Notes: a model not told the origin generated them from the letters alone. Counted from the stretch's first letter, positions 13,570 to 25,684 are shown. The stretch is 64,000 nucleotides of DNA from Hyphomonadaceae bacterium (GCA_019747815.1 JAIEQJ010000073.1:1-64000), one strand, 5' to 3'. Made by a program: numbers and translations.

Positions 13570-14448
13570 ATGCCGCTCTACAAGCTCCGCATCGAAGCCG
13601 CCGATCTGGCCACCGGCCGGCCCATCGCCGACCTCCTCGAGGCGGCATCGACCCCGCCGGCGCTCGCCGTTGCGCTGTTTGAGCTTGCGCCGCCGACCTA
13701 TGTGGTCGAGGCCTACTATGATCAATCGCCGTCACTCGACGCGATCGCGCGCCTGCTGGACGGCCTGGGTGCCGGATTGGGCGGGCCGGTGCTGGAGGCG
13801 GTGCCGGACACCAATTGGGTGGCGCTGTCGCAGGCGGCGCTGCCGCCGATCAGCGCCGGCAGGTTCATCGTGCACGGCAGCCATGACCGCGCGTGCTTTG
13901 CCATGCATCGCCGCGCGATCGAGATCGAAGCCGGCGAGGCGTTCGGCACCGGTCACAATGCGACGACGGCGCTGTGCCTGGAGGCGCTGAGCGAGCTGGT
14001 GCGCACGCGGCGGTTCGCGCACGTGCTCGATCTGGGGTGCGGCACAGCCATCCTCGCGATTGCCGCCGCGCGTGCCCTGCCGGATGCTCGCGTGCTGGCC
14101 AGCGACAACGACGCCATCGCCACCGCCATCGGCCGGGACAACGCCCGGCTCAACCGCGTGGCGCAGCGGGTGGAGATCGTCACGGCGACCGGGTTTGCCC
14201 ACGCGCGCCTGCGCCGCGCGCAGCCGTTCGATCTGGTGCTGGCCAACATCCTTCCCGGACCTCTCATCGCGCTGGCACAGCAGATGCGGCGAGCCTTGGC
14301 CCGCAGCGGTGTCGCCGTGTTGTCGGGGCTGTTGGATCACCAGGTGCGCGAGGTGGTCCAGACCTATCGCGCCTGCGGCTTCCGTCTCCTGCGCTGCACC
14401 CGGAGTGGGGGGTGGGCGGCGCTGACCCTTCTCAACACGCGCGCGTGA
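13570..14448 (+). CDS. prmA: ribosomal protein L11 methyltransferase-like SAM methyltransferase
   Basis: MPLYKLRIEAADL...; GTGHNATTALCLEAL, VLDLGCGTAILAIAAA, LVLANILPGPLIALA (PrmA-like order of motifs). Confidence 0.8.
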   Translation: MPLYKLRIEAADLATGRPIADLLEAASTPPALAVALFELAPPTYVVEAYYDQSPSLDAIARLLDGLGAGLGGPVLEAVPDTNWVALSQAALPPISAGRFIVHGSHDRACFAMHRRAIEIEAGEAFGTGHNATTALCLEALSELVRTRRFAHVLDLGCGTAILAIAAARALPDARVLASDNDAIATAIGRDNARLNRVAQRVEIVTATGFAHARLRRAQPFDLVLANILPGPLIALAQQMRRALARSGVAVLSGLLDHQVREVVQTYRACGFRLLRCTRSGGWAALTLLNTRA

Positions 14449-14473
14449 TTCTTTGGCTGGCTGGAGCGGCGCG

Positions 14474-15559
<1,086 letters not shown>

Positions 15560-15581
15560 GGTCCGCCGCGGCGGGCGTGGC

Positions 15582-16172
15582 TCAGGCCGGGCCGCCTGCA
15601 ATGCGGCTCAGCCATGTACGCCAGCGCGCGGCTGGATGTACCGTCTTCATGTGCGGCGGCAGCATATGCATGGCGTGCTTGGCGCTCAGCCAGTAGGTCA
15701 GCGCCTCCACGTCGTGTCCGCGCGCGACGCTGATGATCAAGCCGCGGCCGATCGGCTCGAAGCCAAGCTTGCGCAGCACGCCTGCCGAGGCCCAGTTGTC
15801 GACAAAGTGCGACGAGGTGAAGCCCGGCAGCCGGCGCGCCCGAAAGCCGTAGTGGACGATGGCCCGCGTTGCCTCCGTCGCGTAGCCGCGGCCCCACCAA
15901 GGGCGACCGAGCCAGAAGCCGAGCTCGGCGGCACCCGAGCGTCGGCGGTAGTACCCGGCGCCGCCGATCAGCCGACCCTCCAGCTCGATGGCAAATCGCA
16001 CCTCTCCGCGGCCTGGCTTGAGCCAGCCGATGGCCTGCGATTGCGTCAGGGGGTAGGGAATGTCGCTCGTCATGGCAGCGACGGCCCAATCGCCGGCCAG
16101 GCGCGTGAACTCGGCCGCATCGCTGCGCCGGAAGGGCCGCAGAAGCAGACGCTCGGTTGCAAGCGTAACCAT
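15582..16172 (-). CDS. GNAT family N-acetyltransferase (RimJ/RimL-like)
   Basis: MVTLATERLLLRPFRRSDAAEFTRLAGD...GFWLGRPWWGRGYATEATRAIVHYGF. Confidence 0.9.
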   Translation of the reverse strand: MVTLATERLLLRPFRRSDAAEFTRLAGDWAVAAMTSDIPYPLTQSQAIGWLKPGRGEVRFAIELEGRLIGGAGYYRRRSGAAELGFWLGRPWWGRGYATEATRAIVHYGFRARRLPGFTSSHFVDNWASAGVLRKLGFEPIGRGLIISVARGHDVEALTYWLSAKHAMHMLPPHMKTVHPAARWRTWLSRIAGGPA

Positions 16173-16307
16173 GGACTGAGCGTCGCCGCGTGCGAGGGGT
16201 TAGTCAATCTCCGTCAACGCGCGGCTGCCATCAGGCCGGCGCACGAAAAAGACGGGCCTGGCTGGCCCGCTATCGCCACGCGTGCCGGCGGCCTTGGCGG
16301 GCCCCGG

Positions 16308-16580
16308 CTATTCCGCCGCGCTCTTGACCGCCGGCTTCACGGATACATAGACCCGTCCGCCGCGCTTGGTCGCATATTCAACACTGCCTTCGGCCAGCGC
16401 GAACAGGGTGTGATCGGTGCCCATTCCCACGTTCGGTCCGGCATGCACCTTGGTGCCCCGCTGGCGGACCAGGATGTTGCCTGCCAACACCTGCTCGCCG
16501 CCGTATTTCTTGACGCCGAGGCGCCGGCCGGCAGTGTCGCGGCCGTTGCGGGAGGAGCCGCCTGCCTTCTTATGTGCCAT
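16308..16580 (-). CDS. rpmA: 50S ribosomal protein L27
   Basis: [48 protein letters not shown]. Confidence 0.98.
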   Translation of the reverse strand: MAHKKAGGSSRNGRDTAGRRLGVKKYGGEQVLAGNILVRQRGTKVHAGPNVGMGTDHTLFALAEGSVEYATKRGGRVYVSVKPAVKSAAE

Positions 16581-16613
16581 CAGTCACGTTCCTTGCTCTG
16601 GCCGGGCCGCTCT

Positions 16614-16931
16614 TCAGGCGCCGACGATCTCCTTGATGCGCACGACCGTCTGCTGCTGGCGGTGTCCGCGCTTGCGGCGCGAGTTCTTGCGGCGCCGCTT
16701 CTTGAAGGCGATGACCTTGGGAGCGCGGTTCTGCTCGACGACCTCGGCAATCACCTTGGCGCCCTGCACAGCCGGCGCGCCCACTTTCGTGCCGCCGTTG
16801 CCGCCGCCCAGCATCAGAACCTCGGTGAATTCGACCTTGGCGCCGGCGTCGCCAGCCACCTTCTCCACGGCCAAAACCTCGTCCGCGGCCACACGATACT
16901 GCTTGCCGCCTGTCTTGATGACAGCATACAT
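16614..16931 (-). CDS. rplU: 50S ribosomal protein L21
   Basis: [43 protein letters not shown]...; start ATG at 16931 within larger ORF 16614..17285. Confidence 0.97.
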   Translation of the reverse strand: MYAVIKTGGKQYRVAADEVLAVEKVAGDAGAKVEFTEVLMLGGGNGGTKVGAPAVQGAKVIAEVVEQNRAPKVIAFKKRRRKNSRRKRGHRQQQTVVRIKEIVGA

Positions 16932-17200
16932 CGTTGATTTCCTTTGAATTTCGCGTTCCGCGTGCGGACAGCACTGCGCCGCGCCAATCTCGCGCGGCAC
17001 TATTATCGAGGCCCCATACAAAGTCAATGCGGGTCTGCCCCGGAGGCGCAAACGACGCGCTGCGCCCGTGGGTTGCCGGCTGGCACTATGAGTGGGCTCG
17101 GAGCGATCACCAGCGCCCAGCCGGGTGTTCCGGCCTCGTGGACACAGCAAGAACGCCGCGGTGGCAGCCGCGGCGCTTGGCGCTGTGGACGATCGGCTGC

Positions 17201-17428
17201 TCAGCAGCCGTGGCGGGCCATGCAGCGGCGGAAACGGTGGCCGCCGCCCCACCGGGCGCGGCATTCGCGATACCAGCGGCGGCAATAGCCGGCCTGCGCC
17301 TTCTCGACGAGGCTATCGGCGCGCGGGGTCTGGCCGGCCGGGACTGCCGGTGCGGCAGAGGCCTGCTGGGCAGAAAACATGAGGCCGCCCATCATCAAAC
17401 CCGAGGCAACAGCAAGGCAACGCAACAT
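17201..17428 (-). CDS. small secreted Cys/Arg-rich protein (75 aa)
   Basis: [32 protein letters not shown]... signal peptide; strong SD AAGGAGG before ATG 17428; C-terminus [28 protein letters not shown]. Confidence 0.65.
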   Translation of the reverse strand: MLRCLAVASGLMMGGLMFSAQQASAAPAVPAGQTPRADSLVEKAQAGYCRRWYRECRARWGGGHRFRRCMARHGC

Positions 17429-17950
17429 CGTAACCTCCTTGAGCTTATTATGACTGCCGAGATCGGCGCGAAGGTGCATGCGGCTCGACCCGCACACACC
17501 AACGTGCAGGCTATGCGGGGGTTCCTGCATCAAGCAAGGGTTTTGCAGCCACGCGGCCGAACCTTATGGAGTGGCGCGCCGAGGCTGCTGCAGCCCTTTG
17601 TCCCCCTTTGTCCACGGCCGGCCTCCTTGTCGCGCAATGGGTTGTGCTTGCAGGCGGTGGGGGGCAGGTGTGCGGGTCATCCCGGCGCAATCAGGATGAC
17701 ACTGGCGGCGACAGGGGGAGCACCTCGCCGCGGCATGCGGCGGGGAATTGCATCGCCGGCGCCTTGGATGCCGTTGCAGCTCGGGCTTGCCCCAGAGACG
17801 AGTTTCCCCTATGTCCACGCGCACTCCCCAACCGTCGTCACTGGATTTGTCCGTGGCCGGCACGCGGGTGAGGGGCTTGAGGATACCGCGCATCCCCGAC
17901 GACGCTCTAAGGGAGCGGGCGGTATTGATGAGCCCGGTGGACTGCGGTCC

Positions 17951-18040
17951 GGAGAGGTGGTCGAGTGGTTGAAGGCACCGCACTCGAAATGCGGCATACT
18001 CGCAAGGGTATCGTGGGTTCGAATCCCACCCTCTCCGCCA
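17951..18040 (+). tRNA. tRNA-Ser(CGA)
   Basis: GGAGAGGTGGTCGAGTGGTTGAAGGCACCGCACTCGAAATGCGG...GGTTCGAATCCCACCCTCTCCGCCA; long variable arm; encoded CCA. Confidence 0.97.
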
Positions 18041-18184
18041 ATGGCCGCCGATAGCGCGACAGTCTGCGGGATGGCGACCCGATCGCCGCCCGCTTCCGCG
18101 GGGCTTGACTTGAGCGGACATGGCTTCTCCTCCACCCGTCTTGATGCCGAATAGGGCAAGGCCGCGATCTGGGTAGCAAGCATC

Positions 18185-18823
18185 ATGAGCATAGCGAGCG
18201 ACGCCCGTTTCTGGGACCGGACCGCGCGGACGTACGCCAGGGGTGCAATTGCGGATCAGGCCGGATATGAGCGCACGCTGGACCGGACCCGCGCCCTGTT
18301 GGGATCGGGCGACAGGGTGTTGGAACTGGGCTGCGGAACAGGAACAACGGCGCTACGGCTCGCGGGCGGTGTTCGAGACTATCTTGCGGCGGATATTTCC
18401 GCTGCAATGATCGCGATTGCCAGTGAGAAACACGCCGCCGGCCCCATCCCGGGCCTTGTCTTCCGCACCGCGACCGCAGAAGCGCTGAGGCCTGACGCGG
18501 CGCAGTTCAACGCGGTTCTGGGGTTCAGCTATCTCCATCTGGTCCGCGACCTGCCGGGCACGCTGCGCCACATCCACGCCTTGCTTGCAGCAGAGGGCTT
18601 GTTCATCTCCAAGACACCCTGCGTCGGGGATATGAACCCGCTCATCCGGCTTGCCGTGTTGCCCGCGATGCGCGCGATCGGCAAGGCACCTTATGCAGGC
18701 GTCTTTCGGGCGGCGGATCTCAGCCAGCACATACGTGCCGCAGGCTTCGACAGTCTTGCTATTGAAAGCCACGCCACCAAGGGCAATGACAATCGTCCTT
18801 ACATCGTGGCGCGCAAGCGGTGA
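18185..18823 (+). CDS. class I SAM-dependent methyltransferase
   Basis: SGDRVLELGCGTGTTALRLAGGVRDYLAADISAAMIAIA. Confidence 0.9.
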   Translation: MSIASDARFWDRTARTYARGAIADQAGYERTLDRTRALLGSGDRVLELGCGTGTTALRLAGGVRDYLAADISAAMIAIASEKHAAGPIPGLVFRTATAEALRPDAAQFNAVLGFSYLHLVRDLPGTLRHIHALLAAEGLFISKTPCVGDMNPLIRLAVLPAMRAIGKAPYAGVFRAADLSQHIRAAGFDSLAIESHATKGNDNRPYIVARKR

Positions 18824-19008
18824 CGTGAACGGCCGAGGCTGCGCTGGAAACCCGCCCTGTCCTACTTTTCGACGCAAGTCAGAGAGCTGCTCGATACCCC
18901 GCACGGCCCGCCAACGCATGGTCTGGCGGGAGTGCGCGATAACCCACGCAATCGTGGGGGTGCAACACCCTCTGATAGATCGGCGGTTTGATCGATCAGA
19001 CGTTTGTA

Positions 19009-19063
19009 CGTACGCGCCCGTGTTGGCTAATATCCTCTCATAGAACGTACGCTTGGACGTACG
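19009..19063. promoter_or_regulatory. cluster of three CGTACG palindromes upstream of FAD monooxygenase
   Basis: CGTACG at 19009-19014, 19046-19051 and 19058-19063, just upstream of the gene at 19097. Confidence 0.45.
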
Positions 19064-19096
19064 CAGGCCTGAAGGCCAGGGAGGGGAGCCAACGTC

Positions 19097-20431
19097 ATGG
19101 GGCGCACCATCCACCGCGTGTCGCCGCACGTGATCATAGTCGGCGGGGGCATCGGCGGCCTGACGCTCGCCCTGATGCTGCACGGGCGCGGCATCAGGTG
19201 CCAAATCTATGAAGCCTCGCCCAGGATCCGCGAGCTCGGGGTCGGCATCAACGTGCTGCCGCATGCGATTGCCGAGCTGGCGGAGCTGGGGCTGCTGGCG
19301 CAGCTCGACAAGGTCGCCATCCGCACGCGCGAGCTGATCTATGCCAACCGCTTCGGCCAGGAAATCTGGCGGGAGCCCCGCGGGCTGGAAGCCGGCTACC
19401 AGGTGCCGCAGTTCTCCATCCACCGGGGCCACCTGCAGGGTGTGCTGCGTGATGCGGCGATCGATCGGCTGGGACGCAAGGCGATCCATACCGGGCACGT
19501 CCTTGCTTCCTTCGCGCAGGAGGAGGGCGCGGTCAAAGCCCGCTTCAAGCGGCTCTCCAAGGGCGCGCGTGCCACGGTGTCCGGCGACGTTCTGGTCGGC
19601 TGCGATGGCATTCACTCGACCGTGCGGCGGCAGCTCTATCCCGACGAGGCCGGGTTGAAATGGAATGGGGTCCTGATGTGGCGCGGCGCCACCGTCGCCA
19701 GGCGCTTCCTCGATGGGCGCACGATGATCGTCGGCGGCGGCTTCAACAACAAGCTGGTGCTGTACCCGATCGCTCCGGGCAAGGGCGGCAAGCAGCTCAT
19801 CAACTGGGTCGTCACCCATCGCATGGGTGACGGCTCCAGCCCACCGCCGCGGCGCGAAGACTGGAATCGGCGTGGCACGCTCGGCGAGCTCATGCCGCAC
19901 GTGCAGCGCTTCAGCACGCCGCACGTGAACCTGCCGAAGCTGGTGAAGGGCGCGCCGGTGTTCTACGAGTACCCGATGGCCGACCGGGATCCGCTGCCGC
20001 GCTGGACGCACGGTCGCGTGACGCTGCTCGGCGATGCCGCCCATCCCATGTATCCGGTCGGCTCGAACGGCGCCAGCCAGGCGATCCTCGATGCGCGTTG
20101 CCTGGCCGATCTGCTGGTCTCGAGCGAGCATGCCCGGGCGGCTCTGGCGGCCTACGAGGCGGATCGACTGCCGAAGACGGCAGAGATCGTGCGCAACAAT
20201 CGCAAGGGCGGGCCCGAAGGCGTGATCGATGAAGTGGAGCGCCGCGCGCCGGATGGCTTCGACGACATCGACGACGTGCTGAGCTACGGCGAGCGGGAGG
20301 CGATCGTGAAGGGCTATGCCCAGCTCGCGGGGTTTGCCAAGGAGCAGGTGAACCGGCGTCGGCCGACAGGCATGACCGCGACGGGGCGCACGACAGCGCC
20401 CGCACGGGCATCGCGACGGCGACGGTCCTGA
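19097..20431 (+). CDS. FAD-dependent monooxygenase (salicylate hydroxylase-like)
   Basis: VIIVGGGIGGLTLALMLHGRGI dinucleotide fold; GDVLVGCDGIHSTVRRQLYPDE; VTLLGDAAHPMYPVGSNGASQAILDA. Confidence 0.93.
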   Translation: MGRTIHRVSPHVIIVGGGIGGLTLALMLHGRGIRCQIYEASPRIRELGVGINVLPHAIAELAELGLLAQLDKVAIRTRELIYANRFGQEIWREPRGLEAGYQVPQFSIHRGHLQGVLRDAAIDRLGRKAIHTGHVLASFAQEEGAVKARFKRLSKGARATVSGDVLVGCDGIHSTVRRQLYPDEAGLKWNGVLMWRGATVARRFLDGRTMIVGGGFNNKLVLYPIAPGKGGKQLINWVVTHRMGDGSSPPPRREDWNRRGTLGELMPHVQRFSTPHVNLPKLVKGAPVFYEYPMADRDPLPRWTHGRVTLLGDAAHPMYPVGSNGASQAILDARCLADLLVSSEHARAALAAYEADRLPKTAEIVRNNRKGGPEGVIDEVERRAPDGFDDIDDVLSYGEREAIVKGYAQLAGFAKEQVNRRRPTGMTATGRTTAPARASRRRRS

Positions 20432-20496
20432 CACAAGCAGCCGCTACGTCATGCCTGCGCGCCGAGGGCTCCGCCTGTCATTTCCGAACTCAACCT

Positions 20497-20621
20497 GTCA
20501 TCCCGGCATGGCGCGAAGCGCGATCCTAGACTAGGGGTCCATGCCGCAAGTCAATCGCGGGCCAATCCTCGGCCCTGGGTCCCGGCGCTCCGCGCTCACG
20601 CGCTCTGGCCAGGATGACAGG
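20497..20621. repeat. GTCATCCCGG-type dispersed palindromic repeat at a convergent junction
   Basis: TGTCATCCCGGCATG...CCCTGGGTCCCGG...CCAGGATGACAGG between convergent genes 20431(+) and 20639(-). Confidence 0.6.
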
Positions 20622-20638
20622 TGCTGCATCCCGACGGC

Positions 20639-21475
20639 TCATTGGCGATCGTAGGCACCGTTGAGGGCATCGGCGTAGCGCTGGATCGATGCCTGCAGGA
20701 TGCGCTTGCCGCCTGCCGGTATGACCCGATCGAAGAAGTGGCCGTAGATCGCCTCGAACGCGAACGGCTCCAGCGCCGCGCCGATGGCCGAGACTTGTGT
20801 GATGGAGAGCGGAATGAGGTTGGGATAGCTGCGCATGAAGGTGAGGAACTTGCGGTCCGTGGTCACAGTGGCGATGTCGGACGAGCACAGCACTCCGCGG
20901 CCGTCGGCACCATCGGCCCAGTGCAGCACGCTGCCGCCGGCAAAGTGGCCGCCGCAGCGGATCAGCGTCACGCCCGGCAGCACCTTGAGTGTTTCGCCGG
21001 TCCAGAGGTTGATGGCCGGATCGGGCCGCATGATCCAGCGCTCGTCATCGGCGTGAATGTGCACCGGGATGCCGCCGAAGGCGCGGCTCCATTCCACCAT
21101 GGTCGTGTAGAAGTGGGGATGAGAGATGCCGATCGCCTTCAGGCCGCCCAGTCCGTTGATCAGGGTGAGGGTGGCTGGGTCCAGCATCGAGATGCAGTCC
21201 CACAGGATGTTGCCGCCGGGCGTGCAAATGATCAGCGCGCGCTGGCCGATGGCGAAGGCTGGCTGCGTGCCGATGCCGATGACGCCCGGCTCGTGCTGGC
21301 GGTAGGCGTTGCAATGTCCGGTGGCCAGCGCCTGCAAGGTCGTCCAGGCTTGGCCGCCCGGCGGCACGTATTGCCGCTCCTCCTCACAGATCGTGCACTG
21401 CGGCGGGGGCGCCGTGCTGGGTGGATACTGCGTGCCGCAGGCCGTGCAGATATACGCTTGCATCGCATGCTCCAT
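20639..21475 (-). CDS. MBL-fold metallohydrolase with N-terminal CxxC...CxxC zinc-ribbon/rubredoxin-like segment
   Basis: MEHAMQAYICTACGTQYPPSTAPPPQCTICEEERQYVPPGGQAW; downstream GISHPHFYTTMVEWSRAFGGIPVHIHADDERWI. Confidence 0.7.
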   Translation of the reverse strand: MEHAMQAYICTACGTQYPPSTAPPPQCTICEEERQYVPPGGQAWTTLQALATGHCNAYRQHEPGVIGIGTQPAFAIGQRALIICTPGGNILWDCISMLDPATLTLINGLGGLKAIGISHPHFYTTMVEWSRAFGGIPVHIHADDERWIMRPDPAINLWTGETLKVLPGVTLIRCGGHFAGGSVLHWADGADGRGVLCSSDIATVTTDRKFLTFMRSYPNLIPLSITQVSAIGAALEPFAFEAIYGHFFDRVIPAGGKRILQASIQRYADALNGAYDRQ

Positions 21476-21504
21476 CCGCTTCGCCGCCGCCGATCAGGCG
21501 TTGC

Positions 21505-21957
21505 TCACCCCTTCTCCGCTGGCGGCGGCAGGAAGTTGACGTCGTGCAGGGCGGCGAGGCGCGTCACCTCGGCCGGATCGGGCACGTTGTGGATCTGCCT
21601 GAAGAGATCGAACAGCTTGCCGGTCGGCGACACCCAGAACAGGCATTTGATCGGCTGGTCGCTCTTGTTGAAGAGGCCGTGCATGATCTTCATCGGCAGT
21701 CGGATGAAGTCGCCGGCCGTCGCCGTCGCCTCCTTGCCGTCCAGGATCAGATCGAAGCGGCCCTCCAGCACGTAGATGAACTCGTCCTGGTTGGTGTGAA
21801 TGTGCGGCGGCACGAACGTGCCGGGCGGCAGCAGGGCGTGCCAGGAAAAGGCGCTCTCCGTCAGCGCCTTGGGCACGTAGGTCTGGCCGAGAATGTTCCA
21901 CGATAGGGTGTCGATGCCTTTGCCGGCCTTGGTAACGCCGGCTTTCATGGGCTTCAT
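21505..21957 (-). CDS. cupin-domain protein
   Basis: FSWHALLPPGTFVPPHIHTNQDEFIYVLEGRFDLILDGKEATATAGDFIRLPMKIMHGLFN. Confidence 0.9.
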   Translation of the reverse strand: MKPMKAGVTKAGKGIDTLSWNILGQTYVPKALTESAFSWHALLPPGTFVPPHIHTNQDEFIYVLEGRFDLILDGKEATATAGDFIRLPMKIMHGLFNKSDQPIKCLFWVSPTGKLFDLFRQIHNVPDPAEVTRLAALHDVNFLPPPAEKG

Positions 21958-21978
21958 GCACTGTCTCCGTTGCTGGGC

Positions 21979-22688
<710 letters not shown>

Positions 22689-22692
<4 letters not shown>

Positions 22693-23438
22693 GCTGTCTC
22701 TCCGAGGTAGGCCGCGCGGACCGCCGGATTGGCACGAACCGATGGCGGGTGGCCGGTGGCGATGATGCGGCCTTCAACCAGCACCGAGATGCGATCGGCA
22801 AGGGCGAACACAGCCTGCATGTCGTGCTCGACGAGCACCATGCTGCAGCGGCGCTTCAGGCTCTTGAGCGTCGCCAGCAGGCGGTGCGCCTCTTCGGCGC
22901 CGGCGCCTGCCATCGGCTCATCGAGCAGCAGCAGCTTGGGCGCCTGGGCAAGCGCGATGGCGATCTCGAGCCGGCGCTTCTCCCCGTGCGCGAGGACGCC
23001 TGCGCAGACATGCGCGCGACCGGCCAGGTCGACCACGCCGAGGGCCTCCATCGCCGGCATATTGAGCGCCGGCTCGCGCGCGGCCGGGCGCCAGAAATGA
23101 AAGCTGGAGCCGGAGCGCCCCTGCACGGCAAGCGCCACGTTCTCCAGCGCCGTGAAGCGCGGCAGCACCTGAGTGATCTGGAACGAGCGGGCGAGGCCCA
23201 GATGCGCGCGGGCGGGCATCGACAGATGCGTGACGTCGCGGCCGTCGAAGGTGATGCAGCCCGCGTCGGAGGCGAGCGCGCCGGAGATCTGGTGGATGAG
23301 GGTGCTCTTGCCGGCGCCGTTGGGGCCGATGACGGCATGGGTCTCGCCGGCGGCGACATCGAGGGTGATGCCGTCCGTCACCTTCAGCGCGCCGAACGAC
23401 TTGGCGAGATGCCGCAGGCTGAGGACCGGCTGGCTCAT
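22689..23438 (-). CDS. livG: branched-chain-type ABC transporter ATP-binding protein (LivG)
   Basis: MSQPVLSLRHLAKSFGALKVTDGITLDV...VIGPNGAGKSTLIHQISG; start ATG 23438. Confidence 0.9.
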
Positions 23439-24685
23439 CGCCGCCTCCAGCGGTCGAAGGCGAGAGTGATGCCCCGCTCGGCGGACTGTGCCAACCCTGC
23501 GAGCCGGCTGCCAAGCGCCGTCCTCCCCTGCGTCCAGCGGGCGGCGGCTGCAGCGGCTGCGCGTTTGGCCGGCGGCTGCAGCGCCTCGCGCCGACGCCGC
23601 ACGATCATGCGCCACGACAGCCAGCGCCTCGCGCCGCTGGCAAGGGCTCTGCGGGCGCGGCGCTCGGCCTCCGCCAGCAGCCGTGCCGGCGTCATCTTCT
23701 CCCGCCGCCAGGTCGCGATGGCGCCGGCGATGCCGCCCCTGGCGAACAGCACGATCAGGACCAGCAGCGGTCCCAGGATCACCTTCCAATGCTCGGTCAG
23801 GCGCGACAGCGCCTCCTCCAGGAAGAAGAAGGCAAGGGCGCCGGCAATGGGCCCGTAGAGCGTGCGGGTGCCGCCCAGCAGCACCATGATGATCAACTCG
23901 CCGGATCGCTGCCAGTGCATGTAGGCGGGGCTGACGAACTCAGCCTGGTTGCCGAGCAGGAAGCCGGCAAGCCCACACGTCGTGCCGGCGATGACGTAGG
24001 CGGTCAGGCGGTAGGGTAAGGGTGTGAAGCCGAGGGCCTGCATGCGGGTTGGATTGTCGTTGAGCCCGCGCAGCACGCGGCCAAAGCGCGAGGCGATGAG
24101 CCGGCTCAGGAGCAGATAGGTGGCAGCGAGCAGGGCGAGGGTGACATAGAAGAACACCGTCTCGCTCTTGAGCAGGCGCGTGCCGAGCACCAGCGTCCGG
24201 GTTGGCCAGTTGAGACCATCATCGCCGCCGTAGGGCGCCAGCGAGGTGGCGACAAAGAAGGCCATCTGGCAGAACGCCAGGGTGATCATGATGAAATGGA
24301 CGCCCTGCGTCCGCACGGCGATGGCGCCGGTGGCGAGCGCGAACAGGGCCGAGGCGGCAAGCGCCGCCGGCAAGGCCACGGACAGGGTGCCGAGACCATG
24401 GCTGGCCGCGATGCCCGCGCCGTAGGCGCCAATGCCGAGGAATGCCGCGTGACCAAACGACACCAGGCCGCCGACGCCGATCAGCAACTCGAGCGAAAGC
24501 GCGGCGATGGCAAAGATCATGATGCGCTCGCCGACCAGCAGCAGGTAGCTGCCGCCGAGCACGGGCGCCAGAAGCGGCAGCGCGGCCATCAGCACGAGCA
24601 GGCCTGCCGCCATGCGCTGATCGAAGGTGAGCCTGTCAAGCGCAGCGGTGGCGGCCTGCGTGACACTGCGCGCCGCGGTCGGCAT
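23435..24685 (-). CDS. livM: branched-chain-type ABC permease (LivM)
   Basis: LLIGVGGLVSFGHAAFLGIGAYGAGIAAS; GLNDNPTRMQALGF; C-terminal extension. Confidence 0.88.
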   Translation of the reverse strand: MPTAARSVTQAATAALDRLTFDQRMAAGLLVLMAALPLLAPVLGGSYLLLVGERIMIFAIAALSLELLIGVGGLVSFGHAAFLGIGAYGAGIAASHGLGTLSVALPAALAASALFALATGAIAVRTQGVHFIMITLAFCQMAFFVATSLAPYGGDDGLNWPTRTLVLGTRLLKSETVFFYVTLALLAATYLLLSRLIASRFGRVLRGLNDNPTRMQALGFTPLPYRLTAYVIAGTTCGLAGFLLGNQAEFVSPAYMHWQRSGELIIMVLLGGTRTLYGPIAGALAFFFLEEALSRLTEHWKVILGPLLVLIVLFARGGIAGAIATWRREKMTPARLLAEAERRARRALASGARRWLSWRMIVRRRREALQPPAKRAAAAAAARWTQGRTALGSRLAGLAQSAERGITLAFDRWRRR

Positions 24686-25611
24686 CAGGCGCGCCCCTTG
24701 GCCGGAAAGAGACCTGCAGGCCGCACCGCAAGCACGATTGCCATCAGCAGATAGATCGTCATGGAGGCCAGCGCCGGTCCGATCACGCGCGCCGTGCTGG
24801 GGGCAAGCACCAGGCGCAGCATGTCCGTCATGAAGGACCGGCCCAGGGTGTCGATGACACCGACGAGGAGCGCCGCGATGAAGGCGCCGCGGATCGAGCC
24901 GATGCCGCCGATGACGATGACCACGAAGGCGAGGATCAGAATCTGGTCGCCCATGCCTGGTTCGACGGACAGGATCGGCGCCACCATCGCACCGGCGAAG
25001 CCCGCCAGCATGGCGCCGAACCCGAACACGATCATGAACAGGCGCTTGATGTCGACGCCAAGCGCCGACACCATCGGCGCGTTGGTGGCGCCGGCCCGCA
25101 CCAGCATTCCGACCCTGGTGGCCGTGACGAACACATAGAGCGCCACGGCGACCGCCAGGCCCGCCGCGATGATGGCGAAGCGGTAGACCGGGTAGCGCAA
25201 CCCCTCCATGAGCGGGATGGAGCCGGAGAGGATATCGGGGATCGGCATGTTGAGCGGCGCCGCACCCCAGACGATCTTCACGCCCTGGTTCAGGAACAGG
25301 ATGACGCCGAACGTCGCCAGCACCTGCTCCAGGTGGTCGCGCTCGTAGAGGTGCCTGAAGATCGCCACCTCCAGCGCCAGGCCGAATACCATCGAGGCCG
25401 GCAGCGCCAGCAGGACGCTGGCGAAGAAGCTGCCGGTGAGGCGGTAGAACGTCACCGCCAGATAGGCACCCAGCATGTACTGCACGCCGTGGGCGAGGTT
25501 GATGAAATCCATCACCCCGAAGACGAGCGTGAGCCCGGCTGCGACCAGGAACAGCAGGACGCCCAATTGCAGCCCGTTGAACAGTTGGACGACGAACAGA
25601 GGCGTGGACAT
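24685..25611 (-). CDS. livH: branched-chain-type ABC permease (LivH)
   Basis: FVVQLFNGLQLGVLLFLVAAGLTLVFGVMDFINLAHG; start ATG 25611. Confidence 0.9.
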   Translation of the reverse strand: MSTPLFVVQLFNGLQLGVLLFLVAAGLTLVFGVMDFINLAHGVQYMLGAYLAVTFYRLTGSFFASVLLALPASMVFGLALEVAIFRHLYERDHLEQVLATFGVILFLNQGVKIVWGAAPLNMPIPDILSGSIPLMEGLRYPVYRFAIIAAGLAVAVALYVFVTATRVGMLVRAGATNAPMVSALGVDIKRLFMIVFGFGAMLAGFAGAMVAPILSVEPGMGDQILILAFVVIVIGGIGSIRGAFIAALLVGVIDTLGRSFMTDMLRLVLAPSTARVIGPALASMTIYLLMAIVLAVRPAGLFPAKGRA

Positions 25612-25684
25612 GGTATCGCCGGGATCAGCCCGCTCGCACATCCGCTTGCGGCAAGAGTGCCAACGCGCCGGTCCCCGTTGGATG

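Noticed and set aside
17564-18121. 185-aa ORF over the tRNA-Ser region
   Set aside because: Includes the tRNA gene and intergenic repeat; no coding evidence.
18353-20434. 693-aa minus ORF across methyltransferase and FAD monooxygenase
   Set aside because: Overlaps two genes with clear motifs on the + strand; no domain.
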